Source of the DNA: Fratercula arctica
Taxonomy: Eukaryota > Chordata > Aves > Charadriiformes > Alcidae
NCBI GenBank assembly: GCA_947846985.1
Contig: CANTUZ010000001.1
Coordinates: 39,022,727 to 39,086,726, forward strand
DNA length: 64,000 nucleotides
Reading direction: 5' to 3'
Part shown: positions 49,378-60,060 of the stretch, piece by piece
Numbering within the stretch: position 1 is the stretch's first letter
How the letters are laid out: each line of letters begins with the position of its first letter
Notes under the pieces: model-generated
What the model was told of the DNA's origin: nothing
What the model saw: the letters and a program-made list of their open reading frames with translations, nothing else
Databases searched by the model: none
Program-made: the position numbers and the translations under genes

Positions 49378-50200
49378 ACAATGGTTTGGGTTGGAAGGGA
49401 CCTTTAAATATCATCTTGTTCCAGTCCCCCTGCCATGGACAGGGACACCTTCCTCTAGACCAGGTTGCTCAAAGCCACATCCAACCTGACTTTGACCACT
49501 TCCAATGATGGGGCATCCACAACTTGTCTGGGAAACCTGTCCCAGTGACTCAACATCCTCATTGAAAAAAATGTCTTCCTTGTGTGCAGCCTAAACCTGC
49601 CCTCTTTCGGTTTAAAACTGTTGCCCATTATCCTGTCACTGCAGGCTTTTGTAAATGATCTCTCTCCATCTTTCTTATAAGCACCTTTTTAAGTACTGAA
49701 AGGCCACAATAAAGTCTCCCTGAGCCGTCTCTTCTCCAGGCTGAACAACCCCAACTGTCTCAGCCTGTCCTCATAGGAGAGGTGCTCCAGCCCTCTGATC
49801 ATTTTTGTGTCCCTCCTCTGGACTCACTCCAAGAGGTCCATCACCTTCCTACTCTGAGGACTCCAAAGTTGGATGCAGTACTCCAGGTGGGGTCTCACCA
49901 GAGTGGAGTAGAGGGCCAGAATCACCTCCCTCAACCTGCTAGCCATGCTTCTTTTGATGCAGCCTGGGATACAATTGGATTTCTGGGCTGTGAGCACACA
50001 TTGGCGTCTCATGTCCAGCTTTTCATCAAGCAACATCCCCAAGTCCTTTTCCTCAGGGCTGCTCTCAATCCCTTCATTCCCCAGCCTGTATTGATACTGG
50101 GGGTTGCCCCTACTCAGGTGCAGGACCCTGCACTTGGACTTGTTGAACTTCACGAGGTTCACTTGGCCCTCATGAGGTTCACACCAGTCCATTGACTACG
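49378..50200 (-). mobile_element. CR1 LINE, 5'-truncated, about 0.82 kb
   Basis: Minus-strand CR1. The 3' end is reduced to a single degraded octamer (ATACAATGG on the plus strand), then the GGTTTGGGTTGGAAGGGACC tail, 3' UTR and C-terminal ORF2. A 122-codon minus-strand open frame (49,824-50,192) carries NKSKCRVLHL, EKDLGMLLDEKL and VRPHLEYCIQLWSP and stops at the same TGA position as the 34.3 kb copy. At the 5' end a 12-base motif (CAYGAGGTTCAC) is duplicated at 50,151-50,162 and 50,171-50,182. The plus-strand 137-codon frame is an antisense shadow. Confidence 0.94.
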
Positions 50201-50977
50201 GCCTGAAACTAGAGAATCCATGTAAAAGTCCCTCTTCACAGATCTGTGAAATCATCATGTATATTTAAATGAATTTTGCCATGACTACATGACATGATAT
50301 ATCACAAAATATTTCTGAATGGAATTAGAAACTTTGTACTCTTTCAAAATGAAGCTCTGTTTAATTCTCAGAAATTGAATACTAAACTGTTTCAAGCATT
50401 GAGTTAATATATTCGGAAAAGCTTAAAATATGTTTTGACATACAGGCACAACTTTCTCACCAGGTTTAAACCACTGGGAATTTTGCAATGTGGTTTTGAT
50501 ATCAGATTAATTTTTGCCTAGTGATACTCTCAGTTCTATTTCATACTTCACATAAGAGTTCCGTGTACAAATTTTAACCTTCATGTTCTTCTATAAAGTG
50601 GAAAGTGGCTATTTAACCACATACTTGTGTAAATAAGTTTCACTCTCCCAGATATTCTAATATATATAGAGTAGAAGTATGTTAGTAAAATAACGCAACT
50701 GATTGTAAAGAAGTTTAATGAAGATATTGCTTTGCTTTTATTGCAAGCAGACTCTTGTAACCTTATAGCAGTATCTCAATTTAACTCTGTTTTACACCAG
50801 CTATTTGGCTATGTATTGGCTATGATACTTATCTCTATGTGCCTTTAAAAATACAAAAGTCTCCAAATTCTGCACTAGTCTAACTTTATATTGATTTGCT
50901 GGACTTCTAAGAATAATTAATGTACAATAAACCCCTATTAATTATGTTATTGTTTTCTTGCTAGTTTGTGACAGACA

Positions 50978-51062
50978 ATTATATTTATATACAGATATAT
51001 TCATGTATTTATATGCTATATATATTTATATATAAATATATTTATATATTTATAGATAATTA
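50978..51062. repeat. AT-rich (TATATT)-like low-complexity tract
   Basis: Irregular TATA/TTTATA units with only a few G or C bases in about 85 positions. It is a simple AT-rich tract with no further structure that I can support. Confidence 0.7.
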
Positions 51063-54000
51063 TGTTATATTTGAAACCCTTTTTAGAGTTGTAAAGATTT
51101 GAGTGTTATTTTACCATTGACTTTATTGGGAATTCATTTCATGGGTTAACAGTAAAATACCTGAAAATATGATATGAAAGAAATATGCAGTAGAGCTCAG
51201 AGATGTAAATTAACATCTTATTAAAATTAATTATGCAGAATTGATTCTTATAGTGCAATTATTTCTTTAATTGATGTCTCATTATTTTTATTTCTGGGAA
51301 GTCTGAACATAATCCGTAACTTCTTTTTTCTGTAATGTAAACATGTATGGTAAAAAGATACATTCTGAATAAAATATATTTTAGAATAATATTTTTACAT
51401 CATATGTATAATCTCTGACTGAAAATTTTATGCATTTATGAATTTTCCCCTTGAAAAAGAAAGTAAGGAAGTCAAAGAGACAGCAATGGAAGGCACTCAC
51501 ATCCATAGCTAACATGAAATATAAGAACAGACAAATTGTTGCTGCAACACTGTTTTTTATGAGTGGTATCAAAAAATATTTGTCAGATGCAATGTTAATG
51601 AGCAAAAGTCTGTTGAGTATTAGAATGCAATTATATTAATTTTCATTACCATTAAATCTTAAGTATTTATTTTTAAACTGTGAATAAAATACCTTCTATG
51701 TAAAAAACTCTGCACATCATTCACAGATCTTCTAAATATTGTCATCAGTAGTCATCTCTTTTCATACAGAAACAAGGTGAAAAATAACATAATGTGAAAA
51801 CAAAACAGTGCAAAGCTAATAGGATGCATCCAGAGCAATGCTTTTGCACTTAAATTGGCACCTGAGTAAAAATATGTGTTCTTAGATATTACTCCAGTTG
51901 TCATGGACTTTAGCTCCTAACACAATGCAGTTGTGAGTGTTTTTAACTTTAAAATTTACTGGTTGCCTAGAGTCACATTTCTATATTTGTTTCAAAGAGC
52001 TTCACCACTGTTATGGTCAAGTACTTCAGAAGTCCTTTTTTCTGCCTGGACACTAATGGGCTGTACAAAGCCGAGGTTGCTCTCATGAAACCTTTCTAGA
52101 TTTTCAGTCTGCTAATAAATTTAGATACCTTTTCAGTAAGGACATTTCTGGTCTTCGAACTAATGAGAACGAATAAAAGCACAGCTGTGGGCAGGAAAGT
52201 TGTTCAAGAAGAGTTACTACTGCTCAGTGACCATTACCTCAAAGTGACATTGCCTCAAAGTATAAGAGCATGTTCCCACCATCATAACTTCTCCAGGTCA
52301 GTGAATTCTGAGTTCAGACTAGGTAATCTTCTGAAGGCAGACACCAATGATTTTAAGATGGGTGACTTTTAAACATCACTACTTTAAGCACTTTCTGTGA
52401 GCTCTTAGAAGTTACATAAAGAACATATTGACTCTAGGCGTCTTTCTGTTCTGTATGCCTGCAGATTTTGCCATTATTATATGTCCTTTCCTCTCTTAGC
52501 CCTATGAGGAATGCCTTGGTTAGGATCAGGGAACTCGAAGGTGTACATTTTCTTTACTAAACCTAGCAATTTATTCAACTTAACAGCTAAAACTTGAGCT
52601 ATAAATTGCTTAGTTTTGTTGTATGTTTGGTCTATACTTCATTCCATGTCCCTATAGTTCCCTAGTGGTGTTATTTTATTTAGAATGCAATCTTCTGCCT
52701 GTAGATACAATACTACTATTGTCCCCAGAGATAATCTGTCCTTTTCTTGTTCTTATAGTTTTCCTGGATCTCAGGATAAATCCTCTCCAATGGCTTGACT
52801 TCAGAAAGAATAGGATTTCTTCTTTTCCTTTTTATATTCAGGGGAAATTATTTTTAGATCTACAAGGTCAATTCTACTGCTTTGAACTTACAGTTAATGT
52901 AATACACAAGAAATATCAGAGGAAAGATTAGCTCCATGGATCAAGATGTAGCATCTTTCCATCAGCTAAAACAGATGAAGAAACATGTCATTAGCACCCA
53001 TCATCTGATGTGCCAGTGATGATAGATATGTGTCATATTTGTGTTGATTTTCTCAAATCATTATGAGATATATATAAAGGAACTGAAAGATATTTTTATC
53101 AACTCCAACTGTAAAAATCAGGTTTAAAAAAACCCAACTATAATTTCCTCAAAAACTGAACCAGAGAGAAAAATCTAAACAGCAAAACTACAGAGGTTAA
53201 AAAATTATCATTAGTGCAATAGAGGTATATATGGCATATCTATTCAGCTCAAAGGAAAACCGAGGGGCAATTCCATGATTTGACTTTTCAGTACTCTAAT
53301 CACTCATCAAACATGCATGTTTTTCAGCATGAAATAAAGAAAACAAAACAAAACAAAACAAAAAAAACCACACAGTCACAGCAACAAGCAAACATTCATA
53401 GCTTTAACAGCTGACCTAATCACAAGAGGATACTTTTCTTTCAGTATGTCTAACATCCACCTGAGGCATTGCAGTAACAGTTCCCAGCTCCCTGTCATCC
53501 ATCTCAGCTTTTGTGTTACTTCTGTGCTGTAGGCAAGTTTAATAAAACACGAATTTAGGGATTTGAATTAATTATATTTTAAATAGTTAAATATTTGGTT
53601 ACAGATTAGGCCCATTCAGTATTCCCTACTGTTCTATTAATAGTGTTCTACTCTCTTCCTTTAAAAAAAAAAAGGAATAAAGGAAAAAAAAGAACCAAAC
53701 CCCAACTTTCTTTTTGACTTATCACAAAGTCTCAAAACAATCCCACATGGATCAGAGGACTGTCTTAGCTAAGAAAAAATTGCATAGGCTTTTTGCCAAT
53801 GTCACCTCAATTATAGTCATCAGTGTTTTCACAGTAGGACAAGAAAGCTGGTGATAGGTTTGCTTTCCCCAGGGTTCATTTTTCAACTACAGGGTTGACA
53901 TGGATACATCTAAAGTGATTGGACTAAGATGCCAGTTTTCTATTGGGAAGTGAATAAAAAATTTGCTACTATCAAGTATGACCTCAGTCATCTCTTCCCA

Positions 54001-54194
54001 GTAATAAAAAAGATTAATTTTATGAAGTGCAGAGAATCATATTTTTTTTAAGTTCATACTTTCATTACCATATGCATTTAAAAAATATTCCAACTGAAAG
54101 TTCCACTCCACCATGAAATCTGTAGTGCAGATTGTTGGCACCATATATTTCCAAATGTTCCTGGAATTAACAGTAGTCACAATGCTGGTCGTGG

Positions 54195-54218
54195 TGGGGG
54201 GGGGAGGGGGGAGGGGGA
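54195..54218 (+). repeat. G-rich tract, potential quadruplex
   Basis: Three long G-runs separated by single A bases. It lies inside a chance open frame (54,113-54,364), which it makes Gly-rich. Confidence 0.8.
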
Positions 54219-54702
54219 GTCAGAAGAAAAAAAAAAGTGATATAAGTAGTATTTCATGTCTTCCAAGTCTCAACAGAAACCTGAATTCCTCTTTGTCCTC
54301 TGAATTGAATGTAGACACTGTGCAGGATACACTGGGTCTTCTGGGAAAGACAGGGAAAGAATAATACTCTACCATAGCCAACAGTCCACTCTGCGTAAAG
54401 CCCTAAAATTCTTTTTTTGTCTTTCTAAGACTGTCTGTAGCATCAGTGTTGAAAACACCATAGAAAATAGCTCAGATCCTTCAGGTTGCAAACACTGTAA
54501 CTTTTAGAAAATTTCAGCACGAATACTTAGCAGGCAGACAGGACTAAATTCTGTTACATAAACAAAGACAACTTTATGTGTAATCCTGTTTGTGATACTG
54601 TAAGATATGCAAAATATTTATTCTGTCCTGACAAATATAATACTGAAGCCATATCTGATCTGTATCCTTTGGACCAGACACTGGAGGCTAATCGGAATGA
54701 AT

Positions 54703-55599
54703 AAATCATAGAATGGTTTGGTTTGGAAAGGACCTTAAAGATCATCTAGTTCCAACCCTCCTGCCAGGGGAGGGGACCAGGTTACCACTAGACCAGGTTA
54801 CTCAAAGCCCTATCCAAACTGACCTTGAACAAATCCAGGGATGGGGATCCACAACTTCTTTGGGCAACTCACCACCCTCAGAGTAAAGGATTTCTTCCTA
54901 ATATCTAATCTAAATGTGACTTCTCAATTTAAAACCATTACTCCTTGTCCTATCAGTACAGAAAGTCTCTTCCCATCTTTCCTGTAGGCCTCCTTTAGGT
55001 ACTGAAAGGCTGCTATAAGGTCTCCCCAGAGCCTTCTCTTCTCTAGGCTGAACAACCCCAACTCTCCCAGCCTCTCTTCATAGGAGAGGTGATCCAGCCC
55101 TCTGATCATCTTCATGGCTTTCCTCTGGACTCACTCCAAGAGGCCAATGTCCTTCTTATGTTGGGCGCTGCAGAGCTGGATGTATTACCCCAGGTGGGGT
55201 TTTACCAGAGTGGAGTAGAAGCAGAGAATCACCTCCCTCGACTTGCTGGGCATGATTCTTTTGATGCAGCCCAGAATGCAGTTGGCTTTCTGGGCTGCAA
55301 GCATGCATTGCCAGCTCATGTTGAGCTTCTCACCAACCAAAATCTGCAAGTCCTTCTCCTCAGGACTGCTCTCAATCCATTTTCCACCAAACCCGTACTT
55401 GTGCTTGGGATTGCCCTGACACATGTGCAGGACCTTGCACTTGACCTTATTGAACTTCATAAGGTTTGCACTGGCCCACTTCTAAAGCCTGTCAAGGTCT
55501 GTCTGGGCGGCATTCCTTCCCTCCAGCGTGTTGACCACACCACAGAGCTTGGTCTCATTGGCAAACTTGCTGAGGGTGCATTCAATCCCTCTGTCCATG
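54703..55599 (-). mobile_element. CR1 LINE, 5'-truncated, about 0.9 kb
   Basis: Minus-strand CR1 with one 3' octamer (AAATCATAGAATGG at 54,703), a decayed 3' UTR and the C-terminal part of ORF2. Minus-strand open pieces at 54,924-55,115 and 55,185-55,460 carry [20 protein letters not shown] and [18 protein letters not shown]. It extends slightly into the region after the catalytic motif and is cut at about 55,599 by the LTR at 55,600. The 184-codon plus-strand frame 55,089-55,643 is the longest open frame of the window, but it is an antisense shadow of CR1 running into the LTR. Confidence 0.93.
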
Positions 55600-55993
55600 T
55601 GTCCTGGTTTGGGGTGGACCATAGCCAACTTTCTGCTCAGTGAGAGAGTTTCTTTTTTTTTTTTTTTTTTTTTTGTTGCTGTGTCAGCCAAGGTCAGCTG
55701 CCTTGGTTGTTTACCCTGTGGAGGGGTTGTAGCTGTGGGGAAGAGTGGACAGGTCAGGTGACCCAAAACTGACCAATAGGGTATTCCATCCCATCTGCCG
55801 TGCTCAGTATAAAAGCTGAGTGATCAAACAGTGGTTCTTCTTTAATGGCTTGACTTTTTCAATGGCTCTCTTTCTACAGTGACTGACATCTGAGGAGGAC
55901 CCTGTCAGTTCATCTACCTTTGATCCCAGTCCATGAGTTCCTGAATCAAGACCCAGAATCCAGTTCCCGTTCATCAGAGTCCAGTCTGGAACA
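55600..55993 (+). mobile_element. Solo LTR, related to the 22.2 kb LTR
   Basis: Begins TGTCCTGGTTTGG directly after the CR1 and runs to about GTCTGGAACA, where CR1 sequence starts again. A TATAAAA box lies at 55,808-55,814 and is followed by GCTGAG, exactly as after the TATA-like box of the 22.2 kb LTR. Upstream of the box the two also share the order TGACC...AACTGACCAA...TATTCCAT. The 3' half is diverged or partly lost. A T-run of about 22 bases (55,651-55,673) interrupts the U3 part. No matching target duplication is evident (CCATG versus GCCCA). Confidence 0.65.
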
Positions 55994-57070
55994 GCCCAGG
56001 ATATGATTTGCTTTCTGGCCTGCAAGTGCACATTGCTGGCTCATGTCCAGTTTTTCATCCACCAGTATTCCTAAGTCTTTCTCCACAGGGAGACTCTCAA
56101 TCCATTCATCCCCCAGTCTGTACTGATTCTGGGGATTGTCCTGACCCTGGTGCAGGTCCCTGCACTTGGCCTTGTTGAACTTCATGAGGTTCACGTGAAT
56201 TCACCCCTCAAGTCTGTCAAGGTCCCTCTGGGTGGCATCCCTTCCCTCTAGTCTATCAAATTCAGTATCTGAAGGAGGACTACAAGAAATCTGGAGAGGG
56301 ACTTTTTACAAGGGTATATAGTAATAGGGCAAGGGGTAATGGCTTCAAACTGTAAGAGAGTAGGTTTAGATTAGATATCAGGAAGAAATTTTTCATTGTG
56401 AGGGTGGTGAGACACTGGAACAGGTTGCCCACAGAAGTTGTTGAGGCCCCATCCCTCGAAGTGTTCAACACCAGACTGAATGGGGCTTTGAGCAACCTGG
56501 TCTAGTGGGAGGTGTCCCTTCCCATGGCAGGGGAGCTGGAACTGGATGATCTTTAAGATCCCTTCCAAACTAAACCATTCTATGGTTCTATGATTGTATA
56601 ATAACTGCACCACTCAGCCTGGTGTCATCCACAAACTTGCTGAGGATGCACTCAATCCCACCTCCTGTTGTCATTGGTGAAGACATTAAATAGTATTGGA
56701 CCCCATAAGAGTCCTTGAGGTGACACTATTTGTTAATGGTTTCTGCCTGGGCATTGAGCCATTGATTGGAATTCTTTGGACACAGCCATCCAGTCAATTC
56801 CTTATCAATCTTACAGTCCATCCTTCAAATCCATATCTCTCCAGTTAAGTGGCAAGAATGTTGTGTGGGAACATGTCAAAGGCGTTACAGCAGTCCAGGT
56901 AGATGACATCCATAGCTTTTCCCTTGACCACTGATGCCGTACTCCTTCATAAGAAGGCCACTGGATTAGCCAGGCACAGTTTGCCCTTGCTGAAGTCATG
57001 TTGTCTGTTCCATGATCTTACTGCGCATGGAGGTGAGGCTGACTGGCAAGTTGCTTCCATTTCAAATGCC
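55994..57070 (-). mobile_element. CR1 LINE fragment, interrupted by a nested CR1
   Basis: Minus-strand CR1 without a 3' end. It starts inside the C-terminal ORF2 part and continues, after a 343-base interruption at 56,260-56,602, into reverse-transcriptase sequence ending near 57,070. Its first part covers the same CR1 region as 55,240-55,599, so this is a second copy and not the continuation of the one on the left. The junction around the nested element is clean: CTCTAGTCTATCAA on the left and AACTGCACCACTCAGC on the right read as one continuous CR1 segment. Heavily broken by stops; no functional ORF. Confidence 0.88.
56260..56602 (+). mobile_element. CR1 LINE 3' end nested in an opposite-strand CR1
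   Basis: Plus-strand CR1 starting at TTCAGTATCTGAAGGAGGAC and ending in CCATTCTATGGTTCTATGATTG, with the complete 3' UTR between. It sits inside the minus-strand CR1 fragment and splits it cleanly, so it is younger than its host. The shared junction dinucleotide AA is the only possible target duplication. The minus-strand open frames at 56,280-56,613 are antisense shadows. Confidence 0.93.
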
Positions 57071-57529
57071 ATAAGATTATGCTAGGTTTTAGGTAACTAA
57101 CTCAAACTCATAGGCTGGATGATTATTTAATTAGTCTCAATTAATTTCCAAGTGTTTTAAAAATTTATTTCACTGTTCTACCAAATGCTTGGCTTGCCAC
57201 TGAAGTAACAAGAAAAAAGACAGTGGACTCTTAATTGATTTTTGAACTTAAACACTATAAAGTGGGTAAGTTGAAATTAGCAAAAAAGTTTTGGCAGAAC
57301 TGGCAAATTAAGCAAGCAGCCAAAGAACTTAAATGGCGCTTTTTTTTTTTTTTTCTTGTCTGTATGTACTTTTACACGGTAAGGATATGTTAAAGCCTCA
57401 GATTTTATCACAGATTTTATTTTTTCTCTCATTTTCACTATCCTCATCTGCTTTTATAGTCTTTCTAGTGTGAAGCTTCCTTTATTCTTCTTCATTTAAT
57501 AACTACTAAGAAAAGTTATAATGAGATTT

Positions 57530-57548
57530 CCCCCCCCCCCCCCCCCCC
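57530..57548 (+). repeat. C homopolymer of 19 bases
   Basis: Uninterrupted C-run in AT-rich surroundings. Its length should be treated as uncertain. Confidence 0.9.
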
Positions 57549-57906
57549 GGAGAATTGGAAGTATAAGTGTTAAAAAACGAAGAGGAATAAAGTCTCTGGA
57601 AACTCATGCAACAAGCTTCAGCTTCCTTTTTTGTAAAAAAAAAATAATTATTTAATTTATTTATTCCATTTCAGCTATATCATTGGAGGCCCCACAGGAC
57701 TGCATTCAACCATTCATGATCTATTTCATTACAGCTTTTATTCCACAGTTTTCAAGTAACTTTGATTTATTTCTCTTTGAAACAAAAAGGGCTACAAACC
57801 AGTAACATACGATAAATTACTGTGTATTATCTTTCTATCACTGTTCATCTTCACATTGCTCTAACCTTGAGCTTTACAAGCCAAAGTGATGAACTAAAAA
57901 TGACTT

Positions 57907-57953
57907 GGGGCAGTGGGGGGTGGGGGGTGGGGGGGGGGGGGGGTGGGGGAAGG
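57907..57953 (+). repeat. G-rich tract, strong quadruplex candidate
   Basis: At least five long G-runs separated by single T or by CAGT: GGGG, GGGGGG, GGGGGG, a run of 15 G and GGGGG. This satisfies the usual four-run quadruplex pattern several times over. Confidence 0.92.
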
Positions 57954-59347
57954 AACGGACAAATTGTCAGAAAACAGATAACTTGCTAAGCTATCCATTT
58001 CAATTCATCTTCCAAATGTGTTCAATGCCACATTGCTTGATCTGTTAAAAAATCAGAAAGATAATAACCACATATACTTTACAGAGAGGAAAAGAACCAA
58101 GAATGTTCTACTGCTTTTGGAAAAATCCATAAGTAAGCAAAACATAAATTTGGACAATAATTATAACTTCAAAAATCCAACCTCATACAAGATAGAGAGA
58201 TGACAAGTGATCCCTCTTTAGGCAGGCAGACAACATATAGGACATCTAAGACTATGTGCTAAATATCTAACCTGTTCAAATATAAGCAATAATTATGATA
58301 GTGCAAACAGTCCAAATACAGCAGAGCATAGATTTCGGTTAAAAGTGAAGACAGCTACTAAAGCTAAAGACCTGCACCTTTTAAAAATTTATGAAGGAAT
58401 TATATATTCACAAACTGAGTAAAACGGATTGTCTACTCCTTCCATCTAATCTAAGCAAACTACACTGGCTTTCCAGCCTTACCTCTAATTAAACATATCT
58501 GTCTTCTCTCTAACAAAGATTAAAGGAAAATTTTACTATAATGTTATTCATCTTCCCTCAAAGATCCATCCCGTGAAGGAATAATTATTAAATAAATAAT
58601 TTCCCAAAGATGCGAAACAACTACAGGTGGTTATGCAGAGGGTAAAAGTGTTTTATGGCTCCAGCCTTTAGAAATATACCACCTCAGGTTAATATGGGAC
58701 ACCTATGTAGCAGCTCTTCCTTTAGTCTTCACAGTGGACTTTACCTGTTCTTCCAGCAAAGGATTCTCCATATCTGTAGAGGAGATCAGGTGCAGTCTTT
58801 GATGCTTAAAATGCTCTAGAATGATTTATTCTAATCGTTTATGCAGGCTTAGAAGGTTGCAGAACTGGTTGGGGGACTCTGATATGTTTGTAAACTACAA
58901 TGCACTAAATGCTATTTAGCATAAAAATTCCCCCTCCTCCTCTAACTCCATCATTTCAGAAGGGGGAAAAAAAAAGCAACAAACAAAGCAAAACAAATAG
59001 ATAAATAAAAATCTGAAGCATGGAATCAACTTGTTAAAAACACAGTTATGAATATTTTTTTCTAAATCTTCTCTTACTCCTCATCCATCTTCTCCACATG
59101 GCTTTTATTGTAATGACCTTGTCCTACTACTTTTTCCTATTTTCTCGGTTTTAAATTACATCCACATGATTAATGGCATCCCTACTTATAGGAGTAAATA
59201 AAAATAAAAAAGATCCCTTAAAGATTTGGTAAAATAAACCAGAAGTTAGTACAGTCACACTCGAGGCAGTAACTAAATGCTGAACACTTGAAGTTAAGGG
59301 CTGAATTCCTGGAAAGTACATGAAGATGATGATTCTTTTATAAAAAA

Positions 59348-60060
59348 TGGTGGTATCTGATAAAAAAGTTGCTTACTGACAGATACCAGACATAGCCAGT
59401 TCCAGCCGACTCCAAAGGACATGCCACAAGGCACGGGTGAGCCCTTCAGCCAAGATGGTTGTGCCCTAGGGAAAGTATATTTAAGAATGGAAAGAACACT
59501 GCAAAAACAGTGAGGAGTGAGGAAACGGGCATGAGGAAAGAATCAGTCCTGCAGGCACCAAGGTCAAAGAAGAACAATGGGGAGGTGGTGCTCCAGGTGC
59601 TGCAGCAGAGATTCCCCTGTAGCCTGTGGGGGAGATCATGGTGAACTGCAGCCTGTGGAGAAGTCCTATGCTGGGAAAAATGTGAGGTGGAAGGAGTAGC
59701 ATAGGAGAACTGATCTTGATATTATAGTATCATTTTCCACAATGTTCAATACGTTCCACAGTGTTGGCTGATGTATTTGCCAAGCTGCTCTCCATCGTAT
59801 TTAAAAAGTGATGGCAGCCAGAGGAAGTCCCTAGTGACTGGAAAAGGGAAACATCACACCCATTTTTAAAAAATGTAAAAAGGAGGTCCCCCAGTTGTGT
59901 CTGTTTTGCCTGTGATGGTAACAATAAGTGATCTCCTTGCATTTATCTTCACCCATGAGCTTTTCCATATCATTTTTTTTCCCCCCATCCTGTTGAGGAG
60001 GGGGGGCGAGGGAGCAGCTGGGTGTGCCCTTGGTGCTTTGCCAAGGGAAACATACCACGA
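59348..60060 (+). mobile_element. ERV LTR-like element interrupted by a CR1 fragment
   Basis: The 5' part (59,348-59,740) has an LTR-like layout. A GCCGACTCCAAAGGA block is followed by a TATTTAAGAA box at about 59,479 and a stretch of repeated CAGCCTGTGG-type words. The 3' part (59,895-60,060) contains CTTATCT-like and ACCCATGAGC words, a C/T-rich stretch and TGTTGAGGAGGGGGGG. The outer ends TGGTGGTATCTG and AACATACCACGA are inverted repeats at 10 of 12 positions. I recognise the word order as that of a dispersed avian LTR but cannot name the family. The orientation follows the TATA-like box. No clear target duplication. Confidence 0.6.
59764..59888 (+). mobile_element. CR1 reverse-transcriptase fragment inside the LTR
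   Basis: About 125 bases match, on the plus strand, the early reverse-transcriptase part of the CR1 at 62,200-62,330. The shared order is TTTGCCAAGCTGCTCTCCATC, ATGGCAGCC, GAAGTCCC, GACTGGA, CACCCATTTTTAAAAA and AGGAGG. Both CR1 ends are missing. It splits the LTR-like element into two parts that otherwise follow each other. Confidence 0.75.

Larger units (their letters stand above)
50201..54702. other. AT-rich intergenic DNA, no gene seen
   Basis: Contains a strongly AT-alternating block at 50,978-51,062, (AAAAC)n at 53,341-53,367, an A-run near 53,662-53,690 and a G-rich tract at 54,195-54,218. The 69-codon frame at 52,163-52,372 and the 102-codon frame at 52,623-52,931 lack domains or splice support. 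Confidence 0.6.
57071..59347. other. AT-rich intergenic DNA with G- and C-runs
   Basis: No retroelement or gene recognised. It contains a T-run near 57,339-57,354, a 19-base C homopolymer at 57,530-57,548, the G-rich tract at 57,907-57,953 and an A-rich patch near 58,966-59,010. Confidence 0.65.

Noticed and set aside
50978..51062. AT-rich tract considered as a replication origin or matrix attachment site
   Set aside because: AT richness alone is not evidence, and no further motif supports either role.
55089..55643. Longest open frame of the window (184 codons, plus strand)
   Set aside because: It is the antisense of a minus-strand CR1 and runs on into the LTR at 55,600.
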